Shown here: positions 7,242 to 13,553 of the stretch, one piece after another
Position numbering within the stretch: the first letter of the stretch is position 1
How the letters are laid out: each line of letters starts with the position of its first letter
Assembly: GCA_023395515.1 (NCBI GenBank)
Contig: JAEWZB010000007.1
Location: 1 to 17,397 of the forward strand
Source of the DNA: Bacillota bacterium
Lineage (GTDB): Bacteria; Bacillota; Syntrophomonadia; Syntrophomonadales; Syntrophomonadaceae
Direction: 5' to 3'
Length of the DNA stretch: 17,397 nucleotides
The notes under the pieces: model-generated
Databases searched by the model: none
Told to the model about the DNA's origin: nothing
What the model saw: only the letters and a program-made list of their open reading frames with translations
Made by a program: the position numbers and the translations under genes

Positions 7242-8894
7242 TTGTATGTGAAATTTAAAAGAATGGCATTACTTGGTTCCTTAATAGGACTTATGGTGCT
7301 GGTAGGCGGTATTATATATACTAAAAATCTGGCTAGTTATACGGCTAGTCTAGATACCAGGCCTTTTAATATAGGATTGGTAGGTGCGGTAGAGAACTTG
7401 GAACCAGCTTTAGTAAGTAACCATGAAGAAAGGTTAGTTGCTTCGGCTCTGTATGAGGGGCTGGTAGTATACGATGAAACCGAAAAGATTATTAGGCCGG
7501 CTTTAGCTAAAAGCTGGAAATACGCCCCGGACGGGAAGAGCTTAACCTTGACTCTGAAGAGTAATGTCAAATTTCATAATGGTAAACCACTAACTGCCCA
7601 AGATGTTAAGGCTTCCTGGGAAAATAACTTTTCCACTACTAAAGATTGGGCTAATATTAGTTTATTTATGTCCATTAACGGAAGCAGTGAGCGTTTGGAA
7701 GGGAAAAAGGCCGATATTACCGGTATCCAAGTAGTAGATAAAAGTACCATTAAAATAGTATTCGACCAAGCTAATTCCAGCTTTATAGCCATGCTGACTA
7801 ATCCTACCTTCTGGGTTTATGATACTGAAGATAAAGTTGAAGTAGCCCCGGGAACCGGAGCCTTTATTTTTAAGGAAAAGAAAGAACCCGACCAGATGAT
7901 TTTACTGAGAAATGAAAAATATCATTTAGGCAAACCCCGCTTGGCTGCTATCAATATTAGATGCTATAAGGATGGGCTGGAGGCTTTTGGAGATTATCAA
8001 AATAATAAGCTTGATTACCTGGATGCAGTACCCTTTAAAGAGATTAAAAACATAAAAAATAGTGATAAATATAAGCCTTACTATATTGAAAAGCCCTTGC
8101 TGGAAATATATGCTCTGGGATTCAATGTCAATAAGGAGCCCTATGCTGGCGACTACATATTAAGGCGGGCTTTTAATTATGCCATAGACCGCAAGGCTAT
8201 TGCCGAAGATGTACTGGGAGGAGCTTACCGGCCTCTTAAAGCAGTATTGCCGGTAGGTATCAATGGCTATAATTCCGAAATGCGAGGTTATACCTATGAT
8301 CCCCAAAAGGCCAAGGAATTACTGGAAGAAGCCGAATATCCTATGGGAGAAGGCTTAAAGCCCATTGTTATAACTTATAATAATGATGAAGGTCATAAAA
8401 TGGTGGCTGAAGCCGTAGCCGGGCAGCTAATGGAATTAGGCATGCAAGTTCAAGTACAACCTATGGACTGGGATTATTATAAAAAGCAGTTAAGCCAACT
8501 TGACGTAAGCTGTTTCCGGTTAGGCTGGTATGCAGATTATCCTGATGCGGACAGCTTTCTTTACAGCTTATATCATAGTTCTAAAATTGGGATTAGCAAT
8601 TACTCCGGTTATCATAATCCCCAAGTAGATAAAATATTAGATGCAGCCCGGGCCGAAACGAAAAGCCAACAAGAAAGATTGAAGCTATTAAAACGAGCGG
8701 AAGAAATAATCGTAGATGATGCCCCGGCTTTGTGGCTATTCCAAAAGCAAGCCAATAAAATGATCGGCAAAGAGGTTAATGCACTTTATGTCAACTGCAT
8801 GGGCATGTTAAATTGGCATGAAATAGAACTCTTAAAGCCGACCATAGACGAAAAAAATACTGTTCCCGATGCTCCCGCTAAGAATAAGGTATAG
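7242..8894 (+). CDS. Oligopeptide-type ABC transporter substrate-binding protein (SBP family 5)
   Basis: An extracytoplasmic binding protein of the family that delivers peptides, nickel or similar ligands to ABC importers. After a short basic N-terminus a hydrophobic stretch (ALLGSLIGLMVLVGGIIY) serves as membrane anchor. Family-5 features follow: NLEPALVSNHEERLVASALYEGLV, LAKSWKYAPDGKSLTLTLK, VKFHNGKPLTAQDVKASW, and later RAFNYAIDRKAIAEDVLGG and DPQKAKELLEEA. There is no lipobox cysteine, which most Gram-positive binding proteins have. The start is probably TTG7242, 7 nt after the ribosome binding site (GGAGGG, 7229-7234); the frame opens earlier at 7191 without such a site. No permease or ATPase gene is adjacent, so it stands alone between a terminator and a tRNA gene. 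A TATAAT at 7199-7204 lacks a -35. Confidence 0.9.
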   Translation: MYVKFKRMALLGSLIGLMVLVGGIIYTKNLASYTASLDTRPFNIGLVGAVENLEPALVSNHEERLVASALYEGLVVYDETEKIIRPALAKSWKYAPDGKSLTLTLKSNVKFHNGKPLTAQDVKASWENNFSTTKDWANISLFMSINGSSERLEGKKADITGIQVVDKSTIKIVFDQANSSFIAMLTNPTFWVYDTEDKVEVAPGTGAFIFKEKKEPDQMILLRNEKYHLGKPRLAAINIRCYKDGLEAFGDYQNNKLDYLDAVPFKEIKNIKNSDKYKPYYIEKPLLEIYALGFNVNKEPYAGDYILRRAFNYAIDRKAIAEDVLGGAYRPLKAVLPVGINGYNSEMRGYTYDPQKAKELLEEAEYPMGEGLKPIVITYNNDEGHKMVAEAVAGQLMELGMQVQVQPMDWDYYKKQLSQLDVSCFRLGWYADYPDADSFLYSLYHSSKIGISNYSGYHNPQVDKILDAARAETKSQQERLKLLKRAEEIIVDDAPALWLFQKQANKMIGKEVNALYVNCMGMLNWHEIELLKPTIDEKNTVPDAPAKNKV

Positions 8895-8914
8895 TAAAGC
8901 TTTCGCACTTGCGA

Positions 8915-8944
8915 TTGACACAGCTTGATTTACTGTTGTATAAT
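8915..8944 (+). promoter_or_regulatory. Sigma-A promoter of tRNA-Leu
   Basis: TTGACA (8915-8920) and TATAAT (8939-8944), both perfect hexamers, separated by 18 bp. Transcription would start near 8951, about 37 nt before the tRNA. Confidence 0.85.
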
Positions 8945-8987
8945 ACCTGTTGTCGGGATTATATGATAAATATAATGCCATATATGT

Positions 8988-9072
8988 GTCGGAGTGGTGG
9001 AATGGGCAGACACGTACGTTTGAGGGGCGTATGCCGAAAGGTGTGCGGGTTCAAGTCCCGCCTCCGACACCA
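8988..9072 (+). tRNA. tRNA-Leu (anticodon GAG)
   Basis: The acceptor arms GTCGGAG (8988-8994) and CTCCGAC (9062-9068) pair perfectly, followed by the encoded discriminator and CCA end (ACCA). The anticodon stem TACGT/GCGTA encloses TTGAGGG, giving anticodon GAG, which reads the CUC and CUU leucine codons. The long variable arm (about 13 nt) is that of a class II tRNA, and the T arm is GCGGG-TTCAAGT-CCCGC. It has its own promoter and terminator. Confidence 0.96.
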
Positions 9073-9100
9073 TATAAAAACCTAATCATTGATATAAGAA

Positions 9101-9123
9101 AAGCCTAGTATGCTGGGCTTTTT
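9101..9123 (+). terminator. Terminator of tRNA-Leu
   Basis: Stem AAGCCTAG (9101-9108) / CTGGGCTT (9113-9120) with one G-T pair, loop TATG, and T-run to 9123. Confidence 0.8.
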
Positions 9124-9156
9124 GGTATTTCTGGGGTAGTTTTGCATAGCTTAGAA

Positions 9157-9187
9157 AGGATTGCATCAAAAAGTAATCCTCTTTTTA
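9157..9187 (+). terminator. Second terminator-like hairpin after the tRNA
   Basis: Stem AGGATTGC (9157-9164) / GTAATCCT (9173-9180) with one G-T pair, 8-nt loop, then CTTTTTATTT. Confidence 0.55.
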
Positions 9188-9205
9188 TTTAAACATAGTG
9201 TTTAC

Positions 9206-9400
9206 ATTTTAGCATTGACGGACCTTTTTTAGCGGACCGATTCGCGGCTTAACAGCCACGATGAGGATTTTGTCCTCAACATTCCGAGTATACCATTGGG
9301 GCAAACTGGTGAAACGGAAAGCGGCGAATCCTAATCGCCGCTTCACCGTATAGAGCCGTAGCAGGTATTGGGGGCATTTACGCATTCCCCTATTTATGCA
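9206..9400. other. G+C-richer hairpin-dense segment, identity unknown
   Basis: This stretch is about half G+C by eye in strongly A+T-rich flanks. It contains several nested inverted repeats: TGAGGA/TCCTCA (about 9261-9277), and GGTGAA/TTCACC enclosing GCGGCGA/TCGCCGC (about 9309-9348) with a one-sided 7-nt bulge. Near the left end GACGGACC and GCGGACCG form a short imperfect direct repeat around a T-run. A minus-strand frame of 69 codons runs through it, but I recognise nothing in the product. It could be a remnant of a mobile element, a structured RNA, or a decayed gene. I could not match it to a riboswitch consensus. Confidence 0.4.
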
Positions 9401-9446
9401 CAATAAAGATATTATCAAAATCTTGGATGGTTATTCTATTAACACT

Positions 9447-9464
9447 AAGATTATTCATAATCTT
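9447..9464. repeat. Inverted repeat over the stop codon of the 9451 gene
   Basis: AAGATTAT (9447-9454) and ATAATCTT (9457-9464) are perfect arms around TC. It may form a weak transcript-end hairpin on the minus strand, but no T-run follows. Confidence 0.4.
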
Positions 9465-9912
9465 TATCTACCTCTATTTCATCGAAACTAAGAATCGACT
9501 TTCCGGGTTTTTTGCTCTCACTTTCTTTCCATCCATCATTAGTTTTCTCAGCATATTTCATTACATTTGTTCCATCACTTTCCTTATACAACATTATTAA
9601 TACAGAAGAATCATTTTTTAAAAAGAAAAGTGGTTCTGTAGAACCGAGTGGAGTTTGATCAAGATTAGCAAATTCTTGTGCTATATCATGATCAATTTTT
9701 TCACCATCATAAAATTTAACTGATGTAAAATCGTTGTCTATGTTAAATTGTGTAAATGTTTTAAGAAGATCTTGTTTTGCATCGTTTAACCTAATATCTG
9801 TCTTTGCTTTCATGAGGTTTACTGATTTAGCATAAGAATATGAACTCACAGCTCCTATTAATAACATAACAACCATCGAGATTAGTAAATATTTTTTTAT
9901 ATTTTTAAACAT
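9451..9912 (-). CDS. Small secreted or membrane-anchored protein, unknown
   Basis: I do not recognise the family. The 153-residue product begins with a signal peptide or anchor (basic MFKNIKKY, hydrophobic LLISMVVMLLIGAVSS, possible cleavage after SYA near residue 28). The remainder is hydrophilic and acidic with no cysteines and no repeats; the segment DGWKESESKKPGKS and the acidic tail DEIEVDKDYE stand out. The start is firm: AAAGGAGG sits 8 nt before the ATG. The gene lies 13 nt downstream of the other secreted-protein gene (9926-10333), whose stop codon touches this ribosome binding site, so the two are almost certainly one transcript and their products may act together outside the cell. 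Confidence 0.75.
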   Translation of the reverse strand: MFKNIKKYLLISMVVMLLIGAVSSYSYAKSVNLMKAKTDIRLNDAKQDLLKTFTQFNIDNDFTSVKFYDGEKIDHDIAQEFANLDQTPLGSTEPLFFLKNDSSVLIMLYKESDGTNVMKYAEKTNDGWKESESKKPGKSILSFDEIEVDKDYE

Positions 9913-9925
9913 CTAAAGTCCTCCT

Positions 9926-10333
9926 TTAATTACTATCGGTATATGAAATTGTACCACCATAGGTGTAGGATGTAGCACTACCTGTTTTATAATAGGTCAT
10001 AACAGTTGCCTTCCAGCTATTAGAAGAACTGCTGCTTGATTCTGACCCACTTACGCGTGCACTATAGGGACTAGTAGTATCTGAGTTAGAAGTATCTGTA
10101 ATTAAAATTCCGTTTCTATATACTTTGCATCGAGCTTTAACACCAGTAATATCAGAAAAATATCCATTTGAAGATTCTATTGCTTTGTGTTGACCATACC
10201 AATCAGCTCCATATCCATATGCATCAATATTACCAGATGTATCTAGATAATAATTTGTAGCATATGCTAAACTCGAAAATATAAATATACACAGAATTGC
10301 TAATAGAATTGTCATTGATTTTTTTAATTTCAT
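9926..10333 (-). CDS. Small secreted protein, unknown
   Basis: A 135-residue exported protein. The signal peptide is clear: MKLKKSMTILLAILCIF, then SSLAYA with probable cleavage before TNYY. The mature part of about 110 residues is rich in Ser, Thr, Tyr and Gly (a run of six serines near residue 102), looks beta-strand rich, has a single cysteine (ARCKVYRNG) and ends TYGGTISYTDSN. The pattern of an Ig-like or adhesin-like small domain is only an impression. The frame is open upstream to 10384, but the start at 10333 is set by GGAGGT 5 nt before the ATG. It is the first gene of a two-gene minus-strand unit with 9451-9912. It resembles the secreted product of 12227-12652 in size and composition, without convincing alignment. 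Confidence 0.75.
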   Translation of the reverse strand: MKLKKSMTILLAILCIFIFSSLAYATNYYLDTSGNIDAYGYGADWYGQHKAIESSNGYFSDITGVKARCKVYRNGILITDTSNSDTTSPYSARVSGSESSSSSSNSWKATVMTYYKTGSATSYTYGGTISYTDSN

Positions 10334-10533
10334 AATAACCTCCATTCTCTCTTTGAGCAAGTGAGACATAAAATAAATAAGCACTTACATTCTTACTTGT
10401 TAAATACTGCAATTTTACTTTTTAACGATCTTTTTAAAATACAATTCATTCCTTATTAAAAATTATTTCAACACATTACGGAATTTGTTAAACAATCAAA
10501 ATGCATCACCTTCTTTCAATTAATTTTATAATC

Positions 10534-10546
10534 AACCTTAAAGGTT
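10534..10546. repeat. 13-bp palindrome, possible operator
   Basis: AACCTT and AAGGTT flank a central A. It lies in the long leader of the minus-strand secreted-protein unit. Confidence 0.3.
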
Positions 10547-10653
10547 AACTTTAAATATGAATAATAACTTGCTGGGAGGGGGAGGTTAGCACTTCTCGTC
10601 CAACTTATACTGCAGAGATATGCAATATTTTCCTTCAAAAGATTTCTTATCTA

Positions 10654-10683
10654 TAAAGACAACTAAAAATCATTTTTGCAACA
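10654..10683 (-). promoter_or_regulatory. ECF-type promoter box, copy B
   Basis: Read on the minus strand it is TGTTGCAAAAA, 9 bp, GTTGTCTTTA, identical in both blocks and spacing to copy A at 12165-12194. It points away from the sigma gene, toward the secreted-protein unit, but 320 nt before the first start codon. An AAGGA and a TTG follow at the distance seen after copy A, then a stop within six codons, as if a gene had been lost here. Confidence 0.55.
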
Positions 10684-10805
10684 TTAATTTTTAAAAAAAC
10701 TTTTTTATCAGGCACCACTTAAAAAAAAATTGGGATTTTATTCATTTTTTGTCGCCAATTCTCATTTGAATACCTGTATAATCATTACAAAGGATGTGAT
10801 GATAA

Positions 10806-11381
10806 ATGCTCATTATGATGATCACCGCCCTGGAAAGTGATGACGATAAGGCATTTATGCTGAATTTGTATAGAGATTATTACGCTCTGGTGCGCAAGAC
10901 CGTTTACAATATTACCCGCGATGCGGAGCATGCGGAGGATTTGGCCAATGATACCTTTATAAGGCTTATTGAAAAAGTTTCTGTAATTCGCACGCTGGAA
11001 AGTTGCAGTTTGGCTGTCTATGTTGTCTATACTTCCAGGAATGTGGCTATCAATTTCATAAAACACCGAGATGTGCAACAAAAGTACCTGTATTTTGGAG
11101 AAGATACAGATTTGGCGGAAGGGATTCCCGATCTGACAGACAACATAATGGAGGAGAGGATTATACATCAGGAAGAAATAAGCGAGTTGAGGAACGCCAT
11201 ATTAGAGCTTCCGGAAAAGTATAAAGAACTATTGTATTTCAAGTACATCTTGGAATTGCATGACCGGGAGATCGCGGATATTTTGAACATCGCCCCGGCC
11301 AGTGTCCGTCAGTATCTGACCCGAGCCCGGCGAGAAGCCAAAAAGCTCATGGAGAAGGGGATGAATCAGCATGCCAAATAA
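10806..11381 (+). CDS. ECF-type RNA polymerase sigma factor
   Basis: Directs RNA polymerase to a small set of promoters, normally in response to a signal at the envelope. Region 2 lies at about residues 15-85 (YRDYYALVRKTVYNITRD, EHAEDLANDTFIRLIEK, VYTSRNVAINFIKHR). Region 4 lies at about 130-180 (AILELPEKYKELLYFKY, then the helix-turn-helix DREIADILNIAPASVRQYL and RARREAKK). There is no region 1 or 3, and 191 aa is the usual ECF length. ATG10806 is chosen with AAAGGA 11 nt upstream, a rather long distance; ATG10815 is possible. The stop overlaps the start of the next gene by 11 nt, indicating translational coupling to its presumed anti-sigma partner. The likely target promoter is the box at 12165-12194. 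Confidence 0.93.
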   Translation: MLIMMITALESDDDKAFMLNLYRDYYALVRKTVYNITRDAEHAEDLANDTFIRLIEKVSVIRTLESCSLAVYVVYTSRNVAINFIKHRDVQQKYLYFGEDTDLAEGIPDLTDNIMEERIIHQEEISELRNAILELPEKYKELLYFKYILELHDREIADILNIAPASVRQYLTRARREAKKLMEKGMNQHAK

Positions 11382-12135
11382 TAACCGGGAGCAAGTCCGT
11401 AAAAAACTGTATGAGGAATATGAAGACAGTCTATTCAGATTGGTTATGCATGACGTTGCGGCGAAAGAAGGCCAACTTTTCCTGGAGGAAGCAGAAAAGC
11501 TAAGAAACGATCCGGAGTTTCAGCCTTCCCAGCAGGAAGTTCAAAAATTCAGTAGGCAAGTGAATGCCCATTTTAAAAAAACAAAGGCTTATGCCAGAAG
11601 GATACGCGCTTGGCAGGTCTTAAACAAAGCGGCGATAGCCATGCTGATCGTGTTGCTTATTTTAGGCACTACCGTGATGACTGTGCAGGCGGTTCGGGTC
11701 AGGGTGCTGAATTTCCTCGTGGATATTCAGCAGGAATATACGTCTTTTCAATTGAAAGACAGCAGTAGTGGTTCGAAAGTTGACAATACAACTATCGACT
11801 GGCATCAAGCGTATGTGCCGACCAATATACCGGATGGATATGAAGTCAGCTCTATTTCCGATGGTAAACTTTTAAAAACAATTGAATTTAAGAATCTACA
11901 AGGTTCGTTTATTACTTATACAGAGTTAAACAAAGATACAAAGCCTGCACTGGATACGGAAAACGCTTCTATCGTTAAAGCAGTCAGTATCAGCGGTTAT
12001 GAGGGGACGCTTGTAGTGAAAAACTCTCTGTCCACGGTTATTTGGGCCATGAATGACCGCATATTCATGATTAGGGGAGAGATAGATGAAGAATTGGCCA
12101 TAAAGATGGCCGAGGGAGTGAAATATACAGATTAA
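11371..12135 (+). CDS. Membrane-spanning anti-sigma factor with DUF4367-like domain
   Basis: Presumed to hold the upstream sigma factor inactive at the membrane until a signal is sensed outside. Residues 1-85 are cytoplasmic, charged and helical (QVRKKLYEEYEDSLFRLVM, later FKKTKAYARR). One transmembrane helix follows at about 90-108 (NKAAIAMLIVLLILGTTVM). The extracellular part from about 145 matches the DUF4367 pattern (AYVPTNIPDGYEVSSIS, FKNLQGSFITYTE, then TVIWAMNDRIFMIRGE). I see no zinc-binding anti-sigma (ZAS) His/Cys motif. The start ATG11371 lies inside the end of the sigma gene with GGAGAAGGGG 10 nt upstream. Role assigned from context and architecture, not from a demonstrated interaction. 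Confidence 0.85.
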   Translation: MPNNNREQVRKKLYEEYEDSLFRLVMHDVAAKEGQLFLEEAEKLRNDPEFQPSQQEVQKFSRQVNAHFKKTKAYARRIRAWQVLNKAAIAMLIVLLILGTTVMTVQAVRVRVLNFLVDIQQEYTSFQLKDSSSGSKVDNTTIDWHQAYVPTNIPDGYEVSSISDGKLLKTIEFKNLQGSFITYTELNKDTKPALDTENASIVKAVSISGYEGTLVVKNSLSTVIWAMNDRIFMIRGEIDEELAIKMAEGVKYTD

Positions 12136-12164
12136 AAAAATGTTTTAAAAAAACAGGGAAGTTT

Positions 12165-12194
12165 TGTTGCAAAAAACCTTCTTGGTTGTCTTTA
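12165..12194 (+). promoter_or_regulatory. ECF-type promoter box, copy A
   Basis: TGTTGCAAAAA (12165-12175), 9 bp, GTTGTCTTTA (12185-12194). Both blocks are identical to copy B at 10654-10683, and 25 of all 30 positions agree. The spacing between the GCAA core and the GTC core fits a -35/-10 pair of an ECF promoter. It ends 16 nt before the ribosome binding site of the secreted-protein gene, which leaves room for a short leader. Confidence 0.6.
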
Positions 12195-12226
12195 CTATTG
12201 AAGATATTTTAAGGGGGTTTTTGTTT

Positions 12227-12652
12227 ATGAAAAGATTTATCTGTATGGGAATTTTTGTTCTTATGGTTATTTTGGCCGCAGTCCCGGCTTATGCCTCTGA
12301 TGGCACCAAAAACGCAGGGGTGCAAGGCATAATAACGCCTCAATACACCTATATTTCACTGTTAACTCCGGGCCTTTCGATTAACTCGTCGGGGATGGCC
12401 ACCTGTGCAGGACTTGCTTCAGCTTATGACAGTTCGCACACGACCATTCTAATCGTCAAATTACAAAAATCCAATGGCAGCACCATCAAGTCATGGTCCG
12501 CATCAGCCACCGGAATCTCCCTTGCCAAAATAGAAGAGAATTATTATGTGGTCCACGGTACCTATCGAGTATGCGCTACTGCTAATATTTATAACGCTTC
12601 CGGCACTCTGTTGGAAAGCAAGTCGTTATACTCTTCCACGGTAACATACTGA
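12227..12652 (+). CDS. Small secreted DUF6147-like protein
   Basis: A 141-residue exported protein. Signal peptide: MKRFICMGIFVLMVILAAVP, cleavage probably after AYA (residue about 24). The mature domain has the pattern I associate with DUF6147 of Clostridia: QYTYISLLTPGLSINSSGMA, ATCAGLASAYDS, IKSWSASATG, YYVVHGTYRVCATANIYN and the end SGTLLESKSLYSSTVTY. Two cysteines, in the TCAG and RVCAT strands, could form a disulfide. Function is unknown; the fold is probably an all-beta sandwich. The start ATG12227 follows AAGGGGG (12211-12217); the frame is open to 12164 but that stretch is the promoter box. It lies behind the anti-sigma gene with its own ECF-type promoter, so it is the best candidate target of this sigma factor. 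Confidence 0.8.
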   Translation: MKRFICMGIFVLMVILAAVPAYASDGTKNAGVQGIITPQYTYISLLTPGLSINSSGMATCAGLASAYDSSHTTILIVKLQKSNGSTIKSWSASATGISLAKIEENYYVVHGTYRVCATANIYNASGTLLESKSLYSSTVTY

Positions 12653-12715
12653 AATAGCTTGCTATGAAATTAGTTCGTATGAACAAATTAGTCCCCAGTC
12701 TTTGAGTAAAAGGTT

Positions 12716-12753
12716 AAGCAGGAGGCTGCCCGCAAATGGCAAGCCCCCTGCTT
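12716..12753. other. Strong hairpin downstream of the secreted-protein gene
   Basis: Arms AAGCAGGAGGCT (12716-12727) and AGCCCCCTGCTT (12742-12753) pair with one mismatch, plus further inner pairs. No T-run follows on either strand, so it may act as an RNA-end stabiliser or an inefficient terminator. Confidence 0.5.
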
Positions 12754-12844
12754 CATAAAAATCGGGTTAATGGTGTAATCATATATATTATCATTCTAAA
12801 CTGCTAAATATTTTTACTGCCCTCAACCGCATGGTCAACCAAAG

Positions 12845-13130
12845 CCCCGGCTATAACCGTTCAATAAATTACTGTTGTCTGTAGCAGTTGCCTGGAAATA
12901 GATACTAACCGGACTTTAATGCTCTTGGTTCCACAGGTCTTTTATGGATTCGGCCAGTGCTTCCAGTCCATCTATGGCATTATTGCCCGGCTTTTTTTGT
13001 GGAAGCAGTTTTATCTTGACTCTTGTAGAGTTAATTAGTATGGCTGGGAAGCAATTTCATCCAACTGCGCCTTGAATTCGGTTAGAACATTAGTGATGAC
13101 ATCAACTTGGTTTGGGATTTGTGTTATAAA
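12845..13130. repeat. Diverged duplicate of the segment at 15358-15655
   Basis: The two segments align from the shared CCCGGCTAT at the left to ATTTGTGT/ATTTGCGT at the right, with long identical runs such as TTTTATGGATTCGGCCAGTG, and the left copy is about 11-13 nt shorter. The similarity covers the 3' part of the coiled-coil gene and about 80 bp beyond its stop codon. Confidence 0.85.
12916..13130 (-). pseudogene. Decayed 3' fragment of the coiled-coil repeat gene
   Basis: On the minus strand the reading frame starts QIPNQVDVITNVLTEFKAQL, nearly the same as the last repeat of the intact protein at 15440-15967, and continues DEIASQ before hitting a stop at about 13050. A deletion then shifts the frame; the C-terminal EALAES region and the final codons ending at the homologous TAA (12916-12918) are still recognisable in another frame. 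Everything corresponding to the first 100 or so residues, the ribosome binding site and the promoter is missing, because the sequence to the right of 13130 is unrelated. It cannot be expressed as a functional protein. It points to an earlier tandem arrangement of such genes here. Confidence 0.85.
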
Positions 13131-13137
13131 TCTTCTA

Positions 13138-13273
13138 TCACTTTTCCAGCCGGTTTAATAATCTGATGAAATTCTGCTCGGCCTCGCTAGTTTTTACATC
13201 CTGATAAGCAATCATTCTTTCACCGTCAAACCCAATAAAAGGAAGGAATATAGAATTTTTATAGCGAATCTGA
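13138..13273 (-). pseudogene. Short unidentified coding fragment
   Basis: On the minus strand a frame without stops reads IRYKNSIFLPFIGFDGERM, then IAYQDVKTSEAEQNFIRLL and NRLEK before the stop at 13138-13140. An internal ATG (13213-13215) would give 25 residues with only a weak GGTGA before it. The amino acid usage looks protein-like, but there is no proper start, so it may be the tail of a lost gene. I do not recognise it. Confidence 0.3.
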
Positions 13274-13385
13274 AATTATAAATTAAAATAGGTAATATAT
13301 ATTCTGTGAAATATTGTATGGGGAGACATAAGAATTTTTGTTAAAAAATTGTCATGCTGACTTCCTTAGTCCTTGTCATTATACC

Positions 13386-13410
13386 TAGTCTATTAGAATT
13401 CGATAGACTA
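13386..13410. repeat. Inverted repeat upstream of the lipoprotein gene
   Basis: TAGTCTAT (13386-13393) and ATAGACTA (13403-13410) are perfect 8-bp arms with a 9-bp centre. It could be an operator or a hairpin in the leader. Between 13273 and 13553 I see no gene and no convincing promoter pair. Confidence 0.4.
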
Positions 13411-13553
13411 AGACATATTTCTGCTATTAGGAAAATAAGCTTAAGTCAAGCTCTGGGAATTAAAGCTACGTAATGTTGATGGGGATGGCAGCAAATATAT
13501 TTTCATTTTTTGCTAAAGCGGATGAAGAGTATTCAACAGGAAGGAGAAGCAAA

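Larger units (their letters stand above)
10334..10805. other. A+T-rich intergenic region between divergent units
   Basis: No convincing gene lies here. It holds the leader of the minus-strand secreted-protein genes, the inverted copy of the ECF-type box (10654-10683), a 13-bp palindrome AACCTT-A-AAGGTT (10534-10546), and the upstream region of the sigma gene with TATAAT at 10777-10782 but no acceptable -35. Long A- and T-runs (10692-10710, 10729-10740) would bend the DNA. Confidence 0.6.

Noticed and set aside
8988..9072. tRNA-Leu as an occupied integration site
   Set aside because: No repeat of the tRNA 3' end and no integrase gene is visible within the window.
9206..9400. Riboswitch (cyclic di-GMP, cobalamin or T-box)
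   Set aside because: GGGCAAAC and GAAA pieces recall some consensus elements, but the order, partner stems and conserved cores are missing, and no plus-strand gene follows.
9209..9418. Minus-strand open frame of 69 codons in the hairpin-rich island
   Set aside because: No ribosome binding site at its start, no recognisable motif, and its openness is explained by the biased composition. It may be a relic but I do not call it a gene.
10230..10412. Minus-strand 60-codon frame upstream of and overlapping the secreted-protein gene
   Set aside because: No ribosome binding site, and it overlaps the signal peptide of the well-supported gene in another frame.
13473..13553. N-terminal extension of the lipoprotein
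   Set aside because: A start at 13473 has no ribosome binding site and would bury the lipoprotein signal; ATG13554 has AAGGAG at 7 nt.
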